In this document: positions 17,602 to 26,644 of the stretch, piece by piece | How the letters are laid out: each line of letters begins with the position of its first letter | Position numbering within the stretch: the first letter of the stretch is position 1 | From: Streptomyces hundungensis | GTDB lineage: Bacteria; Actinomycetota; Actinomycetes; Streptomycetales; Streptomycetaceae | Assembly: GCF_003627815.1 (NCBI RefSeq) | Contig: NZ_CP032698.1 | Coordinates: forward strand, 2,232,001-2,296,000 | Length of the DNA stretch: 64,000 nt | Direction: 5' to 3' | The notes under the pieces: model-generated | Database searches by the model: none | What the model saw: the letters and a program-made list of their open reading frames with translations, nothing else | What the model was told of the DNA's origin: nothing | Position numbers and translations under genes: made by a program

Positions 17602-18477
17602 TCAGCCCTTGAGGCCGCCCGCGGTGAGACCGCTCATGATGTTGCGCTGGAACACGATGAAGATGAGCAGGGTGGGGATCGACGCCATGGCGAGGGCGGC
17701 CGTGAGCCAGTTCTCGGGCACCCCCTGGGCGAGCGAGTAGATGCCCACATTGAGGGTCTGTTTGCCGGGGTCGGGCAGGGTGAGCATCGGCCAGAGGAAG
17801 TCCTTCCAGACGCCGACCACCGCGAAGATGGAGACGACGCCGAGGATCGGCCGGGAGAGGGGCAGCACCACCGAGCGCAGGGTCCGCAGCGGGGACGCGC
17901 CGTCGATGGAGGCGGCGTCCAGGAGTTCGCGCGGGATCGAGTCGAAGAACCGCTTCAGCAGGAAGATGTTGAAGGCGTTGGTGACGGACGGCAGCCAGAT
18001 CGCCCAGGGGGTGTTGAGCAGGTTGCGCTTGAAGATCGGCACGTCGAGGACGGTCAGATACTGCGGTACGACGAGGACGGCCGCCGGGATCATGAGGGTG
18101 GCCAGCATCATCGCGAGGATCGCCTTGCCGAACACCGGGCGCAGCTTGGACAGCGAGTAGGCGGCGGCCACGTCCAGGACCAGTTGGAAGGCGAGCGCCC
18201 CGAAGGCGTACCAGACCGTGTTGAGCAGCAGTTTGGCGAAGTCCATCACGCGCCAGGCGTTGGTGAGGTTGTCGGTGTGCACGCCATGCGGGACGAGCGT
18301 CGGCGGGATCCGGGTGAACTCCTCGGTGGACTTGAGCCCGTTGACGGCCATCCAGTACAGCGGCCCGATGAAGACGAGCGTGAACAGCAGCATCACCAGG
18401 GTGAGGACGGTCCAGTAGACGACCTTGCCCCGGGGGCGGCCGAGGGTGGCCGGTGAGATGAGTGTGCGTGTCGACAT
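17602..18477 (-). CDS. Sugar ABC transporter permease (MalG-like)
   Basis: The 291-residue membrane protein has about six transmembrane segments and the ATPase-docking EAA loop near 195-215 (ELLDAASIDGASPLRTLRSVVLPLSRP region). Length and motif fit the second permease of CUT1-type carbohydrate importers. The short cytoplasmic N-terminus begins MSTRTLISPATLG. It follows the MalF-like gene by 61 bp and would form the membrane channel with it. No ATP-binding subunit is encoded nearby. Confidence 0.93.
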   Translation of the reverse strand: MSTRTLISPATLGRPRGKVVYWTVLTLVMLLFTLVFIGPLYWMAVNGLKSTEEFTRIPPTLVPHGVHTDNLTNAWRVMDFAKLLLNTVWYAFGALAFQLVLDVAAAYSLSKLRPVFGKAILAMMLATLMIPAAVLVVPQYLTVLDVPIFKRNLLNTPWAIWLPSVTNAFNIFLLKRFFDSIPRELLDAASIDGASPLRTLRSVVLPLSRPILGVVSIFAVVGVWKDFLWPMLTLPDPGKQTLNVGIYSLAQGVPENWLTAALAMASIPTLLIFIVFQRNIMSGLTAGGLKG

Positions 18478-18538
18478 GGTTCCTCAGTCCGTATCCGGTC
18501 GTCGTTCCTGTCGTAGCCGTCCCTGCACCCCGACGGAG

Positions 18539-19492
18539 CTAGGTGTCGCTGTCGCGGCTGAGGCGTACGTACATCGCCGAGAAGCCCGCGAGCAGCACCA
18601 GCAGGCAGAGGCCGAGCGCCGCGGCGCCGCCGTAGTTGTTGAAGTTGAAGGCGTACTGGTAGATGAGGTAGACCACGGTCGTCGTGGAGCCCTCGGGTCC
18701 CGCGCCGTTGGTGAGCAGGAACGGCTCGGTGAACACCTGCATGGTCGCGATGATCTGCATCAGGAACATCAGCGACAGCACGAGCCGGGTCTGCGGCACC
18801 GTGACGTGCCAGATCTTGCGCAGCAGCCCCGCGCCGTCGAGCTCGGCCGCCTCGTACAGCTCCCCCGGAATGGCCTGGAGCGCGGCCAGATAGACGAGGG
18901 TGGCGCTGCCCATGTTCATCCAGGTCGCCGCGATCACCACCGAGACCATGGCGGTGTCGGTGGACTGGAGCCACTGCTGCGCGGGCAGGCCGAACAGGTC
19001 GAAGATCCGGTTGAACAGGCCGTATCCGGGGTCGTAGAGGTATTTGAAGAGCAGCACCGAGGCGACCGGCGGCAGCATCACCGGCAGATAGACGAGAAGC
19101 CTCAAGTAGCCCTGGCCGTGCCGGAGTTCATTGAGCAGTACGGCGACCAGGAAGGGCAGCACGAAGCCGAGGACCAGGGCGAGGCCCGTGAAGAGGAGGG
19201 TGTTGCGCCAGGCCTGCCAGAACGCCGGGTCGTGGAAGACGTAACTGAGGTTGGACCAGCCGGCCCAGGTGGTGCGCCCGTCCTTGGTCTTCTGGAAGGC
19301 GAGCACGAACTCCCTGACCATCGGGTACCAGGAGAAGAACGCGAAGCAGAGCACGGCGCCGATCAGGAAGCCGTGCGCGGTGAGGTTGCGCCGCAGCGCC
19401 CGGGTGAGCCCGCTGCGCCCGGGCTGTCCGGGCCGCTCGGCGCCCTGGGGCGGGAGGGCCGTCTCCCGTGCGGGCAGTGTGGAGGCCGACAT
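18539..19492 (-). CDS. Sugar ABC transporter permease (MalF-like)
   Basis: The 317-residue permease has about six membrane spans and an EAA-type loop (GELYEAAELDGAGLLRKIW) near 215-235. The start is the ATG at 19492 with AGGAG seven bases upstream; the open frame extends further but into the binding-protein gene region with no homology. It lies 65 bp after the binding-protein gene and pairs with the MalG-like permease. The family imports oligosaccharides; given its neighbours, glucose-containing oligosaccharides from alpha-glucan are the likely cargo. Confidence 0.93.
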   Translation of the reverse strand: MSASTLPARETALPPQGAERPGQPGRSGLTRALRRNLTAHGFLIGAVLCFAFFSWYPMVREFVLAFQKTKDGRTTWAGWSNLSYVFHDPAFWQAWRNTLLFTGLALVLGFVLPFLVAVLLNELRHGQGYLRLLVYLPVMLPPVASVLLFKYLYDPGYGLFNRIFDLFGLPAQQWLQSTDTAMVSVVIAATWMNMGSATLVYLAALQAIPGELYEAAELDGAGLLRKIWHVTVPQTRLVLSLMFLMQIIATMQVFTEPFLLTNGAGPEGSTTTVVYLIYQYAFNFNNYGGAAALGLCLLVLLAGFSAMYVRLSRDSDT

Positions 19493-19557
19493 CGTCACTC
19501 CTGAGTCCGGGGCGGGCGGGGCCGGAGCGTGGGCTCCGGCCCCCGCCGCCGTACGCG

Positions 19558-20979
19558 CTACTGGTTCGCCAGGACCTGGTCGACCCCTGTCTGGGCGGTC
19601 GAGAGCAGCTTCGCGATGTCGGCGTCCTCGTTGGTGAGCACCCCGGACATCGCGTTGTCGAGGACCTTGTAGACCTCCTGCGCCTTGGGCGGCTCGGCCT
19701 TGCCGGGGACCGGATTGCCGAGGTAGGGCGCGAAGTTGGCGACCGGCATGGTGGCGTTGTCGGTACGGGCCTTGAGGTCGGTGGCCTTCACGTCGCCGGT
19801 GAAGAAGTTGGGTTGCGGCACGCCGACCGGCAGGTGGTCGGCCTTGGTGCGGGCCCAGTCGAACTGGCCCTTGCCCGGCGAGAGGTTCTTGAAGTTGAGC
19901 CAGGCGATCGCGGCCTTGATCTTGTCGGGCGAACTGCCCTGCTTGATCATGTAGCCGTTGCCGCCGGTCAGGGTGGCCTTGGCACCGGGGATCGGGCCCA
20001 TGCCGAAGTTCTCGTACTTCGCGCCGAGTTGCTGGACCATGTACGCGATGTCGTCCGGCGCGGCCAGGAACATGCCCAGCTTGTCGGCGGTGATCTGCTT
20101 CTGGAGGTCGCCCCACTTCAGGAGCTGGGTCGGGCTCATGCTCCGGTCGCTCCAGCGCATGTCGTGCAGCTGCTGGAGGAGCTGCTTGCCGGTGGCGTTG
20201 TTGAAGGCGGCCTTGCCGTCGGCGCCCACCACGTCGCCGCCGAGGCTGTACATCGCGGCGGTGAAGTGCCAGCCGCCGGTGTTCTCGGCGCTGTACTCCC
20301 CGTAGCCGTATACGCCGCCGCCGAGCCCCGCGATCGCCCGCGAGTCGGCGCGGACCTCGTCCCAGGTGGCCGGCGGCTTGTCGGGGTCGAGCCCGGCCCG
20401 CTGGAACAGCTTCCGGTTGATCATGATGCCCATCTGGTAGTTGCTGGTGGGCAGGCCGTACATCTTGCCGTCCTTCTTGTACACCCCCATGACGGCCGGG
20501 TCGATGCTGTTCAGGGCGGGGACGGAGGCGGCGGTGACGTACGCCGAGATGTCGGCGGCGCCGTTGTTGTCCAGGACCTGCTGGAGATCGGTGAAGTACG
20601 TGTAGAAGACGTCGGGTTGGGACTTCGCCTTCAGGGCCGCGGTGAAACGGGGCGGCTCCTCGCACTGCCCCGGCGTCGACCTGCCGACGATGTGGACGTT
20701 CGGATACGTCTTGTTGAACGTCGCGACGTCCTGCTTCCACTCCTTGAGCTCGGCGGCCTTGGCGGCAGGCGGCATGCAGTCGATGGTGAGGTCCACCGTG
20801 GTCTTGGGGTCGAGCGGGGCCGCGGGGTCACTCGATCCGGTGCCGGGCTTGCTGTCGCCGCTTCCGGTGTCGCTGCTGGTGCCACAGGCGGCGAGCGCGG
20901 TGAGGGCGAGGGCGCCGGCCAGGGCCGTGGCGGCGGTGCGGCGAAGGCGTGGTGCGGGGCTGAACCAGGTGCGTCTCAT
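19558..20979 (-). CDS. Extracellular sugar-binding lipoprotein of ABC importer
   Basis: The 473-residue protein starts with a lipoprotein signal (LTALAAC, lipid-bearing Cys32) and a Gly/Ser/Thr-rich tether, followed by a type 1 extracellular solute-binding fold (MalE-like, about 60-460). It would capture oligosaccharides at the outside of the membrane and hand them to the two permeases encoded downstream. It is first in the operon binding protein, MalF-like, MalG-like, GH13, GH87. The 212-bp gap upstream separates it from lacI and must hold the operon promoter. Confidence 0.92.
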   Translation of the reverse strand: MRRTWFSPAPRLRRTAATALAGALALTALAACGTSSDTGSGDSKPGTGSSDPAAPLDPKTTVDLTIDCMPPAAKAAELKEWKQDVATFNKTYPNVHIVGRSTPGQCEEPPRFTAALKAKSQPDVFYTYFTDLQQVLDNNGAADISAYVTAASVPALNSIDPAVMGVYKKDGKMYGLPTSNYQMGIMINRKLFQRAGLDPDKPPATWDEVRADSRAIAGLGGGVYGYGEYSAENTGGWHFTAAMYSLGGDVVGADGKAAFNNATGKQLLQQLHDMRWSDRSMSPTQLLKWGDLQKQITADKLGMFLAAPDDIAYMVQQLGAKYENFGMGPIPGAKATLTGGNGYMIKQGSSPDKIKAAIAWLNFKNLSPGKGQFDWARTKADHLPVGVPQPNFFTGDVKATDLKARTDNATMPVANFAPYLGNPVPGKAEPPKAQEVYKVLDNAMSGVLTNEDADIAKLLSTAQTGVDQVLANQ

Positions 20980-21062
20980 CGGGAGGACCCCTTAGGGAGG
21001 AGCGTGGAAGGCCCGTCGCTGACGGCAGCGGGGCGCGGCACACTCAACCACCGGCGCCACAA

Positions 21063-21082
21063 CAGCGCAATATCTCGCGCTG
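21063..21082. promoter_or_regulatory. Inverted repeat upstream of the sugar-transport operon
   Basis: CAGCGC (21063-21068) and GCGCTG (21077-21082) form a perfect 6-bp inverted repeat with an 8-bp AT-rich spacer, about 85 bp before the binding-protein start. It could be an operator or part of the promoter. It does not closely match the repeats at lacI. Confidence 0.35.
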
Positions 21083-21138
21083 ATTTCGTAAAACTTCGAC
21101 AGTGCGTTGTACGCGGCGGGCAGGGTCCGGGCACACAA

Positions 21139-21169
21139 CAGCGCGCCGGGTGGCGGGCCCGGCGCGCTG
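21139..21169 (-). terminator. Hairpin terminator after lacI-type gene
   Basis: CAGCGCGCCGGG (21139-21150) pairs with CCCGGCGCGCTG (21158-21169), 12 bp perfect with a 7-base loop, 23 bp past the LacI-family stop. It separates the regulator from the transport operon, which runs in the same direction. Confidence 0.8.
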
Positions 21170-21191
21170 GGTGACGAGGAGAGGCGATCGG

Positions 21192-22199
21192 CTAGCGCGG
21201 TACCTGCGCGGTCGAGCCGCGCACAACCAGTTCGGGCTCGAAGAGGAGCTCACCCGGGGGCACCACACCGCCCTGGATCTGCGCGGAGAGCAGCTCTACG
21301 GCGGCGCGGCCCATCGCCTCGATGGGCTGGCGCACGGTGGTCAGTGGAGGCTCGGTGCAGTTCATGAACGCCGAGTCGTCGTAGCCGACCACGGAGACGT
21401 CCCGGGGCACGTCGAGCCCGCGGCGCCGGGCGGCCCGCACGGCGCCCAGCGCGAGCGGGTCACTGGCGCAGATGATGCCGGTGACGCCGCGCTCCAGGAG
21501 GCGGGAGGTCGCGGCCTGGCCGCCCTCGAGGGAGAACATCGCGCGCTCGACGCGGTCCTCGGGGAGGGCGGAGCCGGCCGCGGCGGCGAGCGCCCGGGCC
21601 GCGTCCAGCTTGCGCCGCGAGGGGACGTGGTCGGGCGGCCCGAGCACCAGGCCGATGTGCTGGTGACCCAGGGACGTCAAGTGGCGCCAGGCCTGTTCCA
21701 TCGCCACGGCGTCGTCGCAGGCGACCACGGGGAAGTCGAGGTGCTCGATGGCGGCGTTGATGAGGACGACCGGCACCTTGCGGTCGGCGAGCTGCTGATA
21801 GTGCCCGTGCGGGGCGTCGCGCTGCGCGAAGAGCCCGCCCGCGAAGACGACGCCGGAGACCTGCTGCTGGAGGAGGAGATCGACGTAGTCGGCCTCGGAG
21901 ACGCCGCCCTTGGTCTGGGTGCACAGCACGGGCGTGAGCCCCTGCTGGGCGAGGGCTCCGCCGATGACCTCGGCGAACGCGGGGAAGATCGGGTTCTGCA
22001 ACTCGGGCAGGACCAGGCCGACCAGGCGGGCGCGCTCGCCGCGCAGCTGGGTCGGGCGCTCGTAGCCGAGCACGTCGAGCGCCGTGAGCACGGCCTGCCG
22101 GGTGGATTCGGAGACTCCCGGTTTGCCGTTGAGCACCCGGCTGACCGTGGCCTCGCTGACTCCCACCTTCTTCGCCACCTGAGCAAGTCGTCGCGTCAT
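21192..22199 (-). CDS. LacI-family transcriptional regulator of the sugar locus
   Basis: The 335-residue protein has a classic LacI helix-turn-helix (RRLAQVAKKVGVSEATVSRV, residues 3-22, then LNGKPGVSE) and a periplasmic-binding-like effector domain from about 60. The ATG at 22199 begins MTRRLAQV; an earlier in-frame start gives 47 unrelated residues and would cover the operator region. It is placed between the long glucanase gene and the transport operon, all on one strand, and is the obvious candidate to repress both until an oligosaccharide inducer binds. Repeated CGCAAG half-sites just upstream suggest it represses itself. Confidence 0.93.
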   Translation of the reverse strand: MTRRLAQVAKKVGVSEATVSRVLNGKPGVSESTRQAVLTALDVLGYERPTQLRGERARLVGLVLPELQNPIFPAFAEVIGGALAQQGLTPVLCTQTKGGVSEADYVDLLLQQQVSGVVFAGGLFAQRDAPHGHYQQLADRKVPVVLINAAIEHLDFPVVACDDAVAMEQAWRHLTSLGHQHIGLVLGPPDHVPSRRKLDAARALAAAAGSALPEDRVERAMFSLEGGQAATSRLLERGVTGIICASDPLALGAVRAARRRGLDVPRDVSVVGYDDSAFMNCTEPPLTTVRQPIEAMGRAAVELLSAQIQGGVVPPGELLFEPELVVRGSTAQVPR

Positions 22200-22202
22200 G
22201 AG

Positions 22203-22236
22203 CGCAAGACTAGCGCAAGCCATGCAAGCGGTTTGC
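22203..22236. promoter_or_regulatory. Candidate LacI-family operator cluster at the lacI gene
   Basis: CGCAAG occurs at 22203 and 22214, and the palindrome GCAA-GCGGT-TTGC lies at 22224-22236. LacI-family sugar regulators of Streptomyces bind inverted repeats of this kind (TTGC/GCAA half-sites). The cluster lies 4-37 bp before the lacI start, where it would block expression. Confidence 0.55.
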
Positions 22237-22289
22237 GTTGATGGCCAGGACGATCCCCGGCTCGGGGCGGCCCGCTTCCAGGGCGTGCG

Positions 22290-22322
22290 CGTACCGCCCC
22301 GGGGTGCCCCCGGGGCGGTACG
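22290..22322 (-). terminator. Hairpin terminator after the long glucanase gene
   Basis: CGTACCGCCCCGGGG (22290-22304) pairs perfectly with 22308-22322 around the 3-base loop TGC, 15 bp past the glucanase stop. Confidence 0.85.
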
Positions 22323-22336
22323 GCGATGGACCTCCG

Positions 22337-25300
22337 TCACGGATTGATGTTGATCTTGAAGGTCGATGTGGTGTTGCGGATGTCCTGGGCGTTGCCGCTG
22401 AGCTTGAGGCTGGTGAACGTCACCTCGCCGACGGCCGGCCCCTGTCCGGGCTCGGGCAGCTCATTGGCCCAGATCCCGATGCCGGACTTGGCGTCGAAGG
22501 CGTCACCGCTCTTCTTCGCGCCGCTGATGCTGACGTTGGTCAGCACACTGTCCTTGATGGGGTACAGCGGCGTACTGCCGTTGTACTTCGTCTGGAACAC
22601 GATCCCGGAGTACGTCGGATCGACGATGTCGAGGTCGCTGATGCGAATCCCCTGGAACACGTACTCCGCCGAGTACATCCACAGCGCGCCGAAGGCCTGC
22701 GCGCCCCAGAAGTGTCCGCCGGAGCGCACCAGGGAGATGCCCTGGAAGGTCGTGGGATCCGTCCCGAAGCCGAGGGCGGGGATCGAGCCGAACTTCAGCG
22801 TGCCGATGGTCAGTCCGGGATAGGTGAGCATGTCGGCGGCGTACAGGTTCCGGAAGGTGTTGGCGGTGCCTCCGTAGACCGCGAATCCGGCGGCCCGCCA
22901 GGTCAACAGGGCGCTGAGGTTCTCGAAGACGTTGCTTGTCTCGTCCGCGTTGGTGATGTCGGTCGCCGGGAACAGCGCGAAGCTGTCGTCGCCGGTGGAG
23001 CGGGCCTCCACATTGCTGATGGTGTTGTCGCTGCTGCCGTTGGTGAGGTTGATCCCGTCCGCGTACAGATCGCGGACCCGGGAGTTCTTGATGGTGATGT
23101 GGTCGGTGTTGGTGCCCCAGTACAGGCACATCATGTGCTCGACCCACACATTGTCGATCGTCATGTTGGCGACGTTGGCGAAGTTGAACACCTTGCCGGG
23201 ACCGTCGTTGCGCGAGGTGTAGTTGCCGAAGAACCCGAACCCGCTGAACGTGGAGCCGTTGGCGGAGGACTGGACGTCGAAGCCCGCGTCGGTGTTCTCC
23301 TGGTCGGGCGGGGTGGCGAAGCGGGTGAACCAGGGGCCCGCGCCGACCAGCTTCACCGCCTTGCCGTAGACCTGGAACTTGTTGCTCGTGGAGTAGGTGC
23401 CGGGCGGCAGATAGACGCCGACGAGCTTGCCGCTGGTGTCCATCCGCACCTTGTCCAGGGCGTTCTGCACGTCCTGCTGGGCGGTGCCGGCGGGCACGGC
23501 GTAGGCGGCCGGGTCGGGATTCGGGATCTGGGTGACCTGCTCCAGGTTGATGAAGTCGATCGCGTAGGTCGAGGAGTTCGCGGCGTCCTTCTGGAGGCGG
23601 ATGGTGCTGCCCGCCTTCACGGTGTCACCGAGCAGGACGTTGGCCTCGTCGTAGATGTGGCGCGGGCCGCCGGAGCTCGGCGCGTTGTTGGGGCTCGCCT
23701 CGGCGCCGTACTGCCACATGTACTTCGAGCTCAGGTCGATGGCCTTGCGGAAGGCGCCGTCGACGTAGAGGTCGAGGCTCGCGCTGGTGCCACCGCCGCC
23801 CGGCGAGTCCGGGATGGAGAAGCGCGTCACCAGGCTGTTGGTGTCGGCGCGGGCGGTGAACTGCACATAGTTTCCTGTGGAGTTGAGGGTGACGGCCTTG
23901 CGCCCGGAGGCCTCGCCCGCGAGATCGCCGATGGCCCGGTTGGGCCCGACGACCTGGGCGCCGCCGCCCGTCACACCGTCCTCCGCCTCATAGGTGTCGT
24001 AGGGCATGTTGGCGCCGCGCCCCACGAAGAACGCCTGCGCGCTGGTGTTGTTGGCGCGCTTGACCGGCAGCTCGTTGCCGTCGTCGGCGATCACCACCTT
24101 CGCGGTGTACTTGCCGTTGGCGGCCGTCCAGCTGCCGAGGCTCACCGGGGCCGCGGTGGCGCCCGGGTTGAGCGTCCCGTTGTAGGCGCCGGTGAGGGTC
24201 TTCACCGTGGCGCCCTTGTCGTCGAGCAGGGTCAGGGTGATGGCGTGGGCGCCGCCGGTGGAGGCGAGCGTGCCCTGGTTCTTCAGCGTCACGGAGAAGG
24301 TGACGGCCTGGCCCGCCGAGGGCGCGCTCGGCGACCAGTTGACCCCGGAGGCGATCAGGTCGCTGGAGTCGACCGGCTTGATCACCAGGGGGCTGCCCGT
24401 GAAGCTGTTGTTGGTGTCGTTCTGTTCGATGACGGTGTTGTCCGGATCAACGACCGCGCTCAGCGGATAAGTTCCCGCGTCATGGGTGCCGATGGAGGCG
24501 CTCACCGTCTGCGAGGCGCCGGCCGCCAGCGCCCCCACGGTGGCGGTGGCCGCCTTGGAGCCGCCGAGCTGGAAGGCGACGGTGGTGGCGGGCGAGGCGC
24601 TGGTCCCCTTGTTGTGCACGGTCGCCGACAGGGTCACGGCGTCCGATTCGACCGGCGCGGACGGGGCGGCCGTCACCGCGGTGACCTCCAGGTCCGGGTT
24701 GGGCGAGGGCACCCCGACGACCTGGAACTCGGCGATCTGCCCGCCCGTGGCCCCGGTGTTGGAGGTGAACCTGAGCTGGACGTCGGCGACCCGGGCCATG
24801 ACCGGTATGCCCACGGTGTTCCCGCTCGTCGGGTCGAAGGTGTAGTCCTTGGCCGCGACCAGGGAGGTGTACCCGGAGGCGCTCTGCTCGCGCCCGAGCA
24901 CCTCGATGTTCTGGGTGCGCCGGCCCCAGCCGCTGTCCGGGTTGAGCTTGAGGACCACCGTGTTGGTGTCCGCGTTGGCGCCGAGCTTGACGGTGAGGGT
25001 GCTCGGGTAGCCGCCCGGCGCGCTCTCCCAGTAGGTCGTCGTGCTGTTGTCGTTGGCGTTCGCGGCGACGAAGGTGAACGTGGACGAGGAGGCCGAGATG
25101 GGCTTGCCGACCGCGAGGTTGGAGCCGTCCCCGGTCGATGTGCCGTTACGGGTCAGGGTGTTGCTGGCGCCGGACTGGTTGCCCGCCGCGTCCTTGGCCC
25201 GTACGCAGTAGGAGACGGTGACGGTGACCGGCCGGCTGTCGGTGTACGTGGTGACATCGCCCGCCACGCTCTTGAGCAGCTGGTTGTCGGCGTAGATGTC

Positions 25301-26644
25301 GTAGCCGGTGACGCCCACGTTGTCGCTGGAGGCCGCCCAGGTGAGCTTGATCTGTCCGGCCGCCGGTTCCGTATAGGCGAGGTTCGCGGGCGCGGTCGGC
25401 GCCTGGGTGTCGCCCGAACTCCCCTTGCGGGTCACGGTGTTGCTGTTGGCGGACTGGTTGCCCGCCGCGTCCTTGGCCCGCACGTAGTAGGCGACCGTGG
25501 CGCTCGCGGGCTGGGTGTCGGTGTAGGTGGTGACATTGCCCGCGACGCTGGTGCGCAGCTCGCCGCCCGCGTAGATGTCGTACCCGGTGACGCCGGTGTT
25601 GTCGGTGGCCGCGTCCCAGGTCAGCCGGATCTGGCCGGTGGCGGGCTCGGTGTAGGCGAGGTTCCCGGGCGCGGACGGCGGCTGGGTGTCTCCGCCGGTC
25701 GGACCGTAGATCTCCAGCTCGGAGAGCTGACCGCCGGGCTGCGCGGTGTTGCCGGTGATCAGCACCCGTACGTAGCGGGTGGTGACCGCGGTGAACGTGA
25801 TCGGCACGGTGAGGCCGCCCGCCGGGGTGAAGTCATACCCCTGCGCAGCGGTCAGATCCAGGAAGTCGGTGCCGTTGGCGCTGCCCTGGATCCTGAGGGT
25901 CTGGGTGCGGGCTCCCCAGCCGTCCGGCAGCTTGAGGACCACCTTGTCGACCGGCACGGTGGCGCCGAGGTCGGCCTGGATCCATTGCGGGAAGGCGTTG
26001 TTGGCGCTCTCCCAGTAGCTCGCCTTGTTGCCGTCGTTGGCGTTGGCGGCGACATAGGTCTGGGTGGTGCTGCTCGCGGTGAGCGTCTTGCCGAGGGCGA
26101 GGTTGGCGCTGCTCGATCCGGCGGACGCGTGCACTTCGAGGGTGGAGAGCTGGGCCGCCTGCCAGCCGGTGTTCGCCGTGATGTCGATCCGTACGAACCG
26201 GGCCCGTGCGACGGCGAACCCTATCGTCACCGTGTTGCCCGACGCCTGCGTGAAGCTGTACGCGGTGGAGCCCACCAGGGTGCTGAAGCTCGTGCCGTCG
26301 GCGCTGCCCTGCACGGACAGGGTTTCCTTGCGGTCGCCCCAGGACGCGGGGAGCTTGAGGACGACCTCGTCGATCGTGCTCGTGGTGGCGAGGTCGGCCT
26401 GGACCCACTGGGGGAAGGTGCTGCCGGCGCTCTCCCAGTAGGTGGACTGGTCGCCGTCGGTGACGTTCTTGGCGAGGTAGGTGCCGTTCGCACCGGAGGC
26501 CGACGCGGGCTTTCCCGCGGCGAGGTCCGGGCCGCCCGCCGCCGAGGCGGTGAGCGCCGGCCAACCGATCATGAACAGGCTGGTGGCGAGAACCGCGGCG
26601 AGCACCCTCATCCGCGTACGCCATCTCCAACGGTGCGTTCTCAT
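22337..26644 (-). CDS. Large secreted multidomain beta-helix glucanase, probable GH87, with discoidin, Fn3 and CARDB modules
   Basis: The 1435-residue protein starts at ATG 26644 with a signal peptide ending near TASAAG (about 37). Modules in order, by pattern: two F5/8 C (discoidin) domains (about 40-310), two fibronectin type III domains (about 320-500), a third discoidin-like domain (about 510-645), two CARDB domains (about 650-880), a carbohydrate-binding-like domain (about 920-1060) and a right-handed beta-helix to the end. ADGINLTNGSSDN and STGDDSFALFPA align with the ADGVNFHWG and TGDDGLAMW motifs of the 817-residue protein, so both probably share the GH87 fold and active site. The many binding modules suit attachment to insoluble alpha-1,3-glucan, as in fungal walls or bacterial mutan. 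Substrate is inferred. Confidence 0.72.
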   Translation of the reverse strand: MRTHRWRWRTRMRVLAAVLATSLFMIGWPALTASAAGGPDLAAGKPASASGANGTYLAKNVTDGDQSTYWESAGSTFPQWVQADLATTSTIDEVVLKLPASWGDRKETLSVQGSADGTSFSTLVGSTAYSFTQASGNTVTIGFAVARARFVRIDITANTGWQAAQLSTLEVHASAGSSSANLALGKTLTASSTTQTYVAANANDGNKASYWESANNAFPQWIQADLGATVPVDKVVLKLPDGWGARTQTLRIQGSANGTDFLDLTAAQGYDFTPAGGLTVPITFTAVTTRYVRVLITGNTAQPGGQLSELEIYGPTGGDTQPPSAPGNLAYTEPATGQIRLTWDAATDNTGVTGYDIYAGGELRTSVAGNVTTYTDTQPASATVAYYVRAKDAAGNQSANSNTVTRKGSSGDTQAPTAPANLAYTEPAAGQIKLTWAASSDNVGVTGYDIYADNQLLKSVAGDVTTYTDSRPVTVTVSYCVRAKDAAGNQSGASNTLTRNGTSTGDGSNLAVGKPISASSSTFTFVAANANDNSTTTYWESAPGGYPSTLTVKLGANADTNTVVLKLNPDSGWGRRTQNIEVLGREQSASGYTSLVAAKDYTFDPTSGNTVGIPVMARVADVQLRFTSNTGATGGQIAEFQVVGVPSPNPDLEVTAVTAAPSAPVESDAVTLSATVHNKGTSASPATTVAFQLGGSKAATATVGALAAGASQTVSASIGTHDAGTYPLSAVVDPDNTVIEQNDTNNSFTGSPLVIKPVDSSDLIASGVNWSPSAPSAGQAVTFSVTLKNQGTLASTGGAHAITLTLLDDKGATVKTLTGAYNGTLNPGATAAPVSLGSWTAANGKYTAKVVIADDGNELPVKRANNTSAQAFFVGRGANMPYDTYEAEDGVTGGGAQVVGPNRAIGDLAGEASGRKAVTLNSTGNYVQFTARADTNSLVTRFSIPDSPGGGGTSASLDLYVDGAFRKAIDLSSKYMWQYGAEASPNNAPSSGGPRHIYDEANVLLGDTVKAGSTIRLQKDAANSSTYAIDFINLEQVTQIPNPDPAAYAVPAGTAQQDVQNALDKVRMDTSGKLVGVYLPPGTYSTSNKFQVYGKAVKLVGAGPWFTRFATPPDQENTDAGFDVQSSANGSTFSGFGFFGNYTSRNDGPGKVFNFANVANMTIDNVWVEHMMCLYWGTNTDHITIKNSRVRDLYADGINLTNGSSDNTISNVEARSTGDDSFALFPATDITNADETSNVFENLSALLTWRAAGFAVYGGTANTFRNLYAADMLTYPGLTIGTLKFGSIPALGFGTDPTTFQGISLVRSGGHFWGAQAFGALWMYSAEYVFQGIRISDLDIVDPTYSGIVFQTKYNGSTPLYPIKDSVLTNVSISGAKKSGDAFDAKSGIGIWANELPEPGQGPAVGEVTFTSLKLSGNAQDIRNTTSTFKININP

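Noticed and set aside
13420..26644. Secondary-metabolite or defence cluster
   Set aside because: All genes fit sugar breakdown, uptake and control; no synthase, nuclease or toxin was found.
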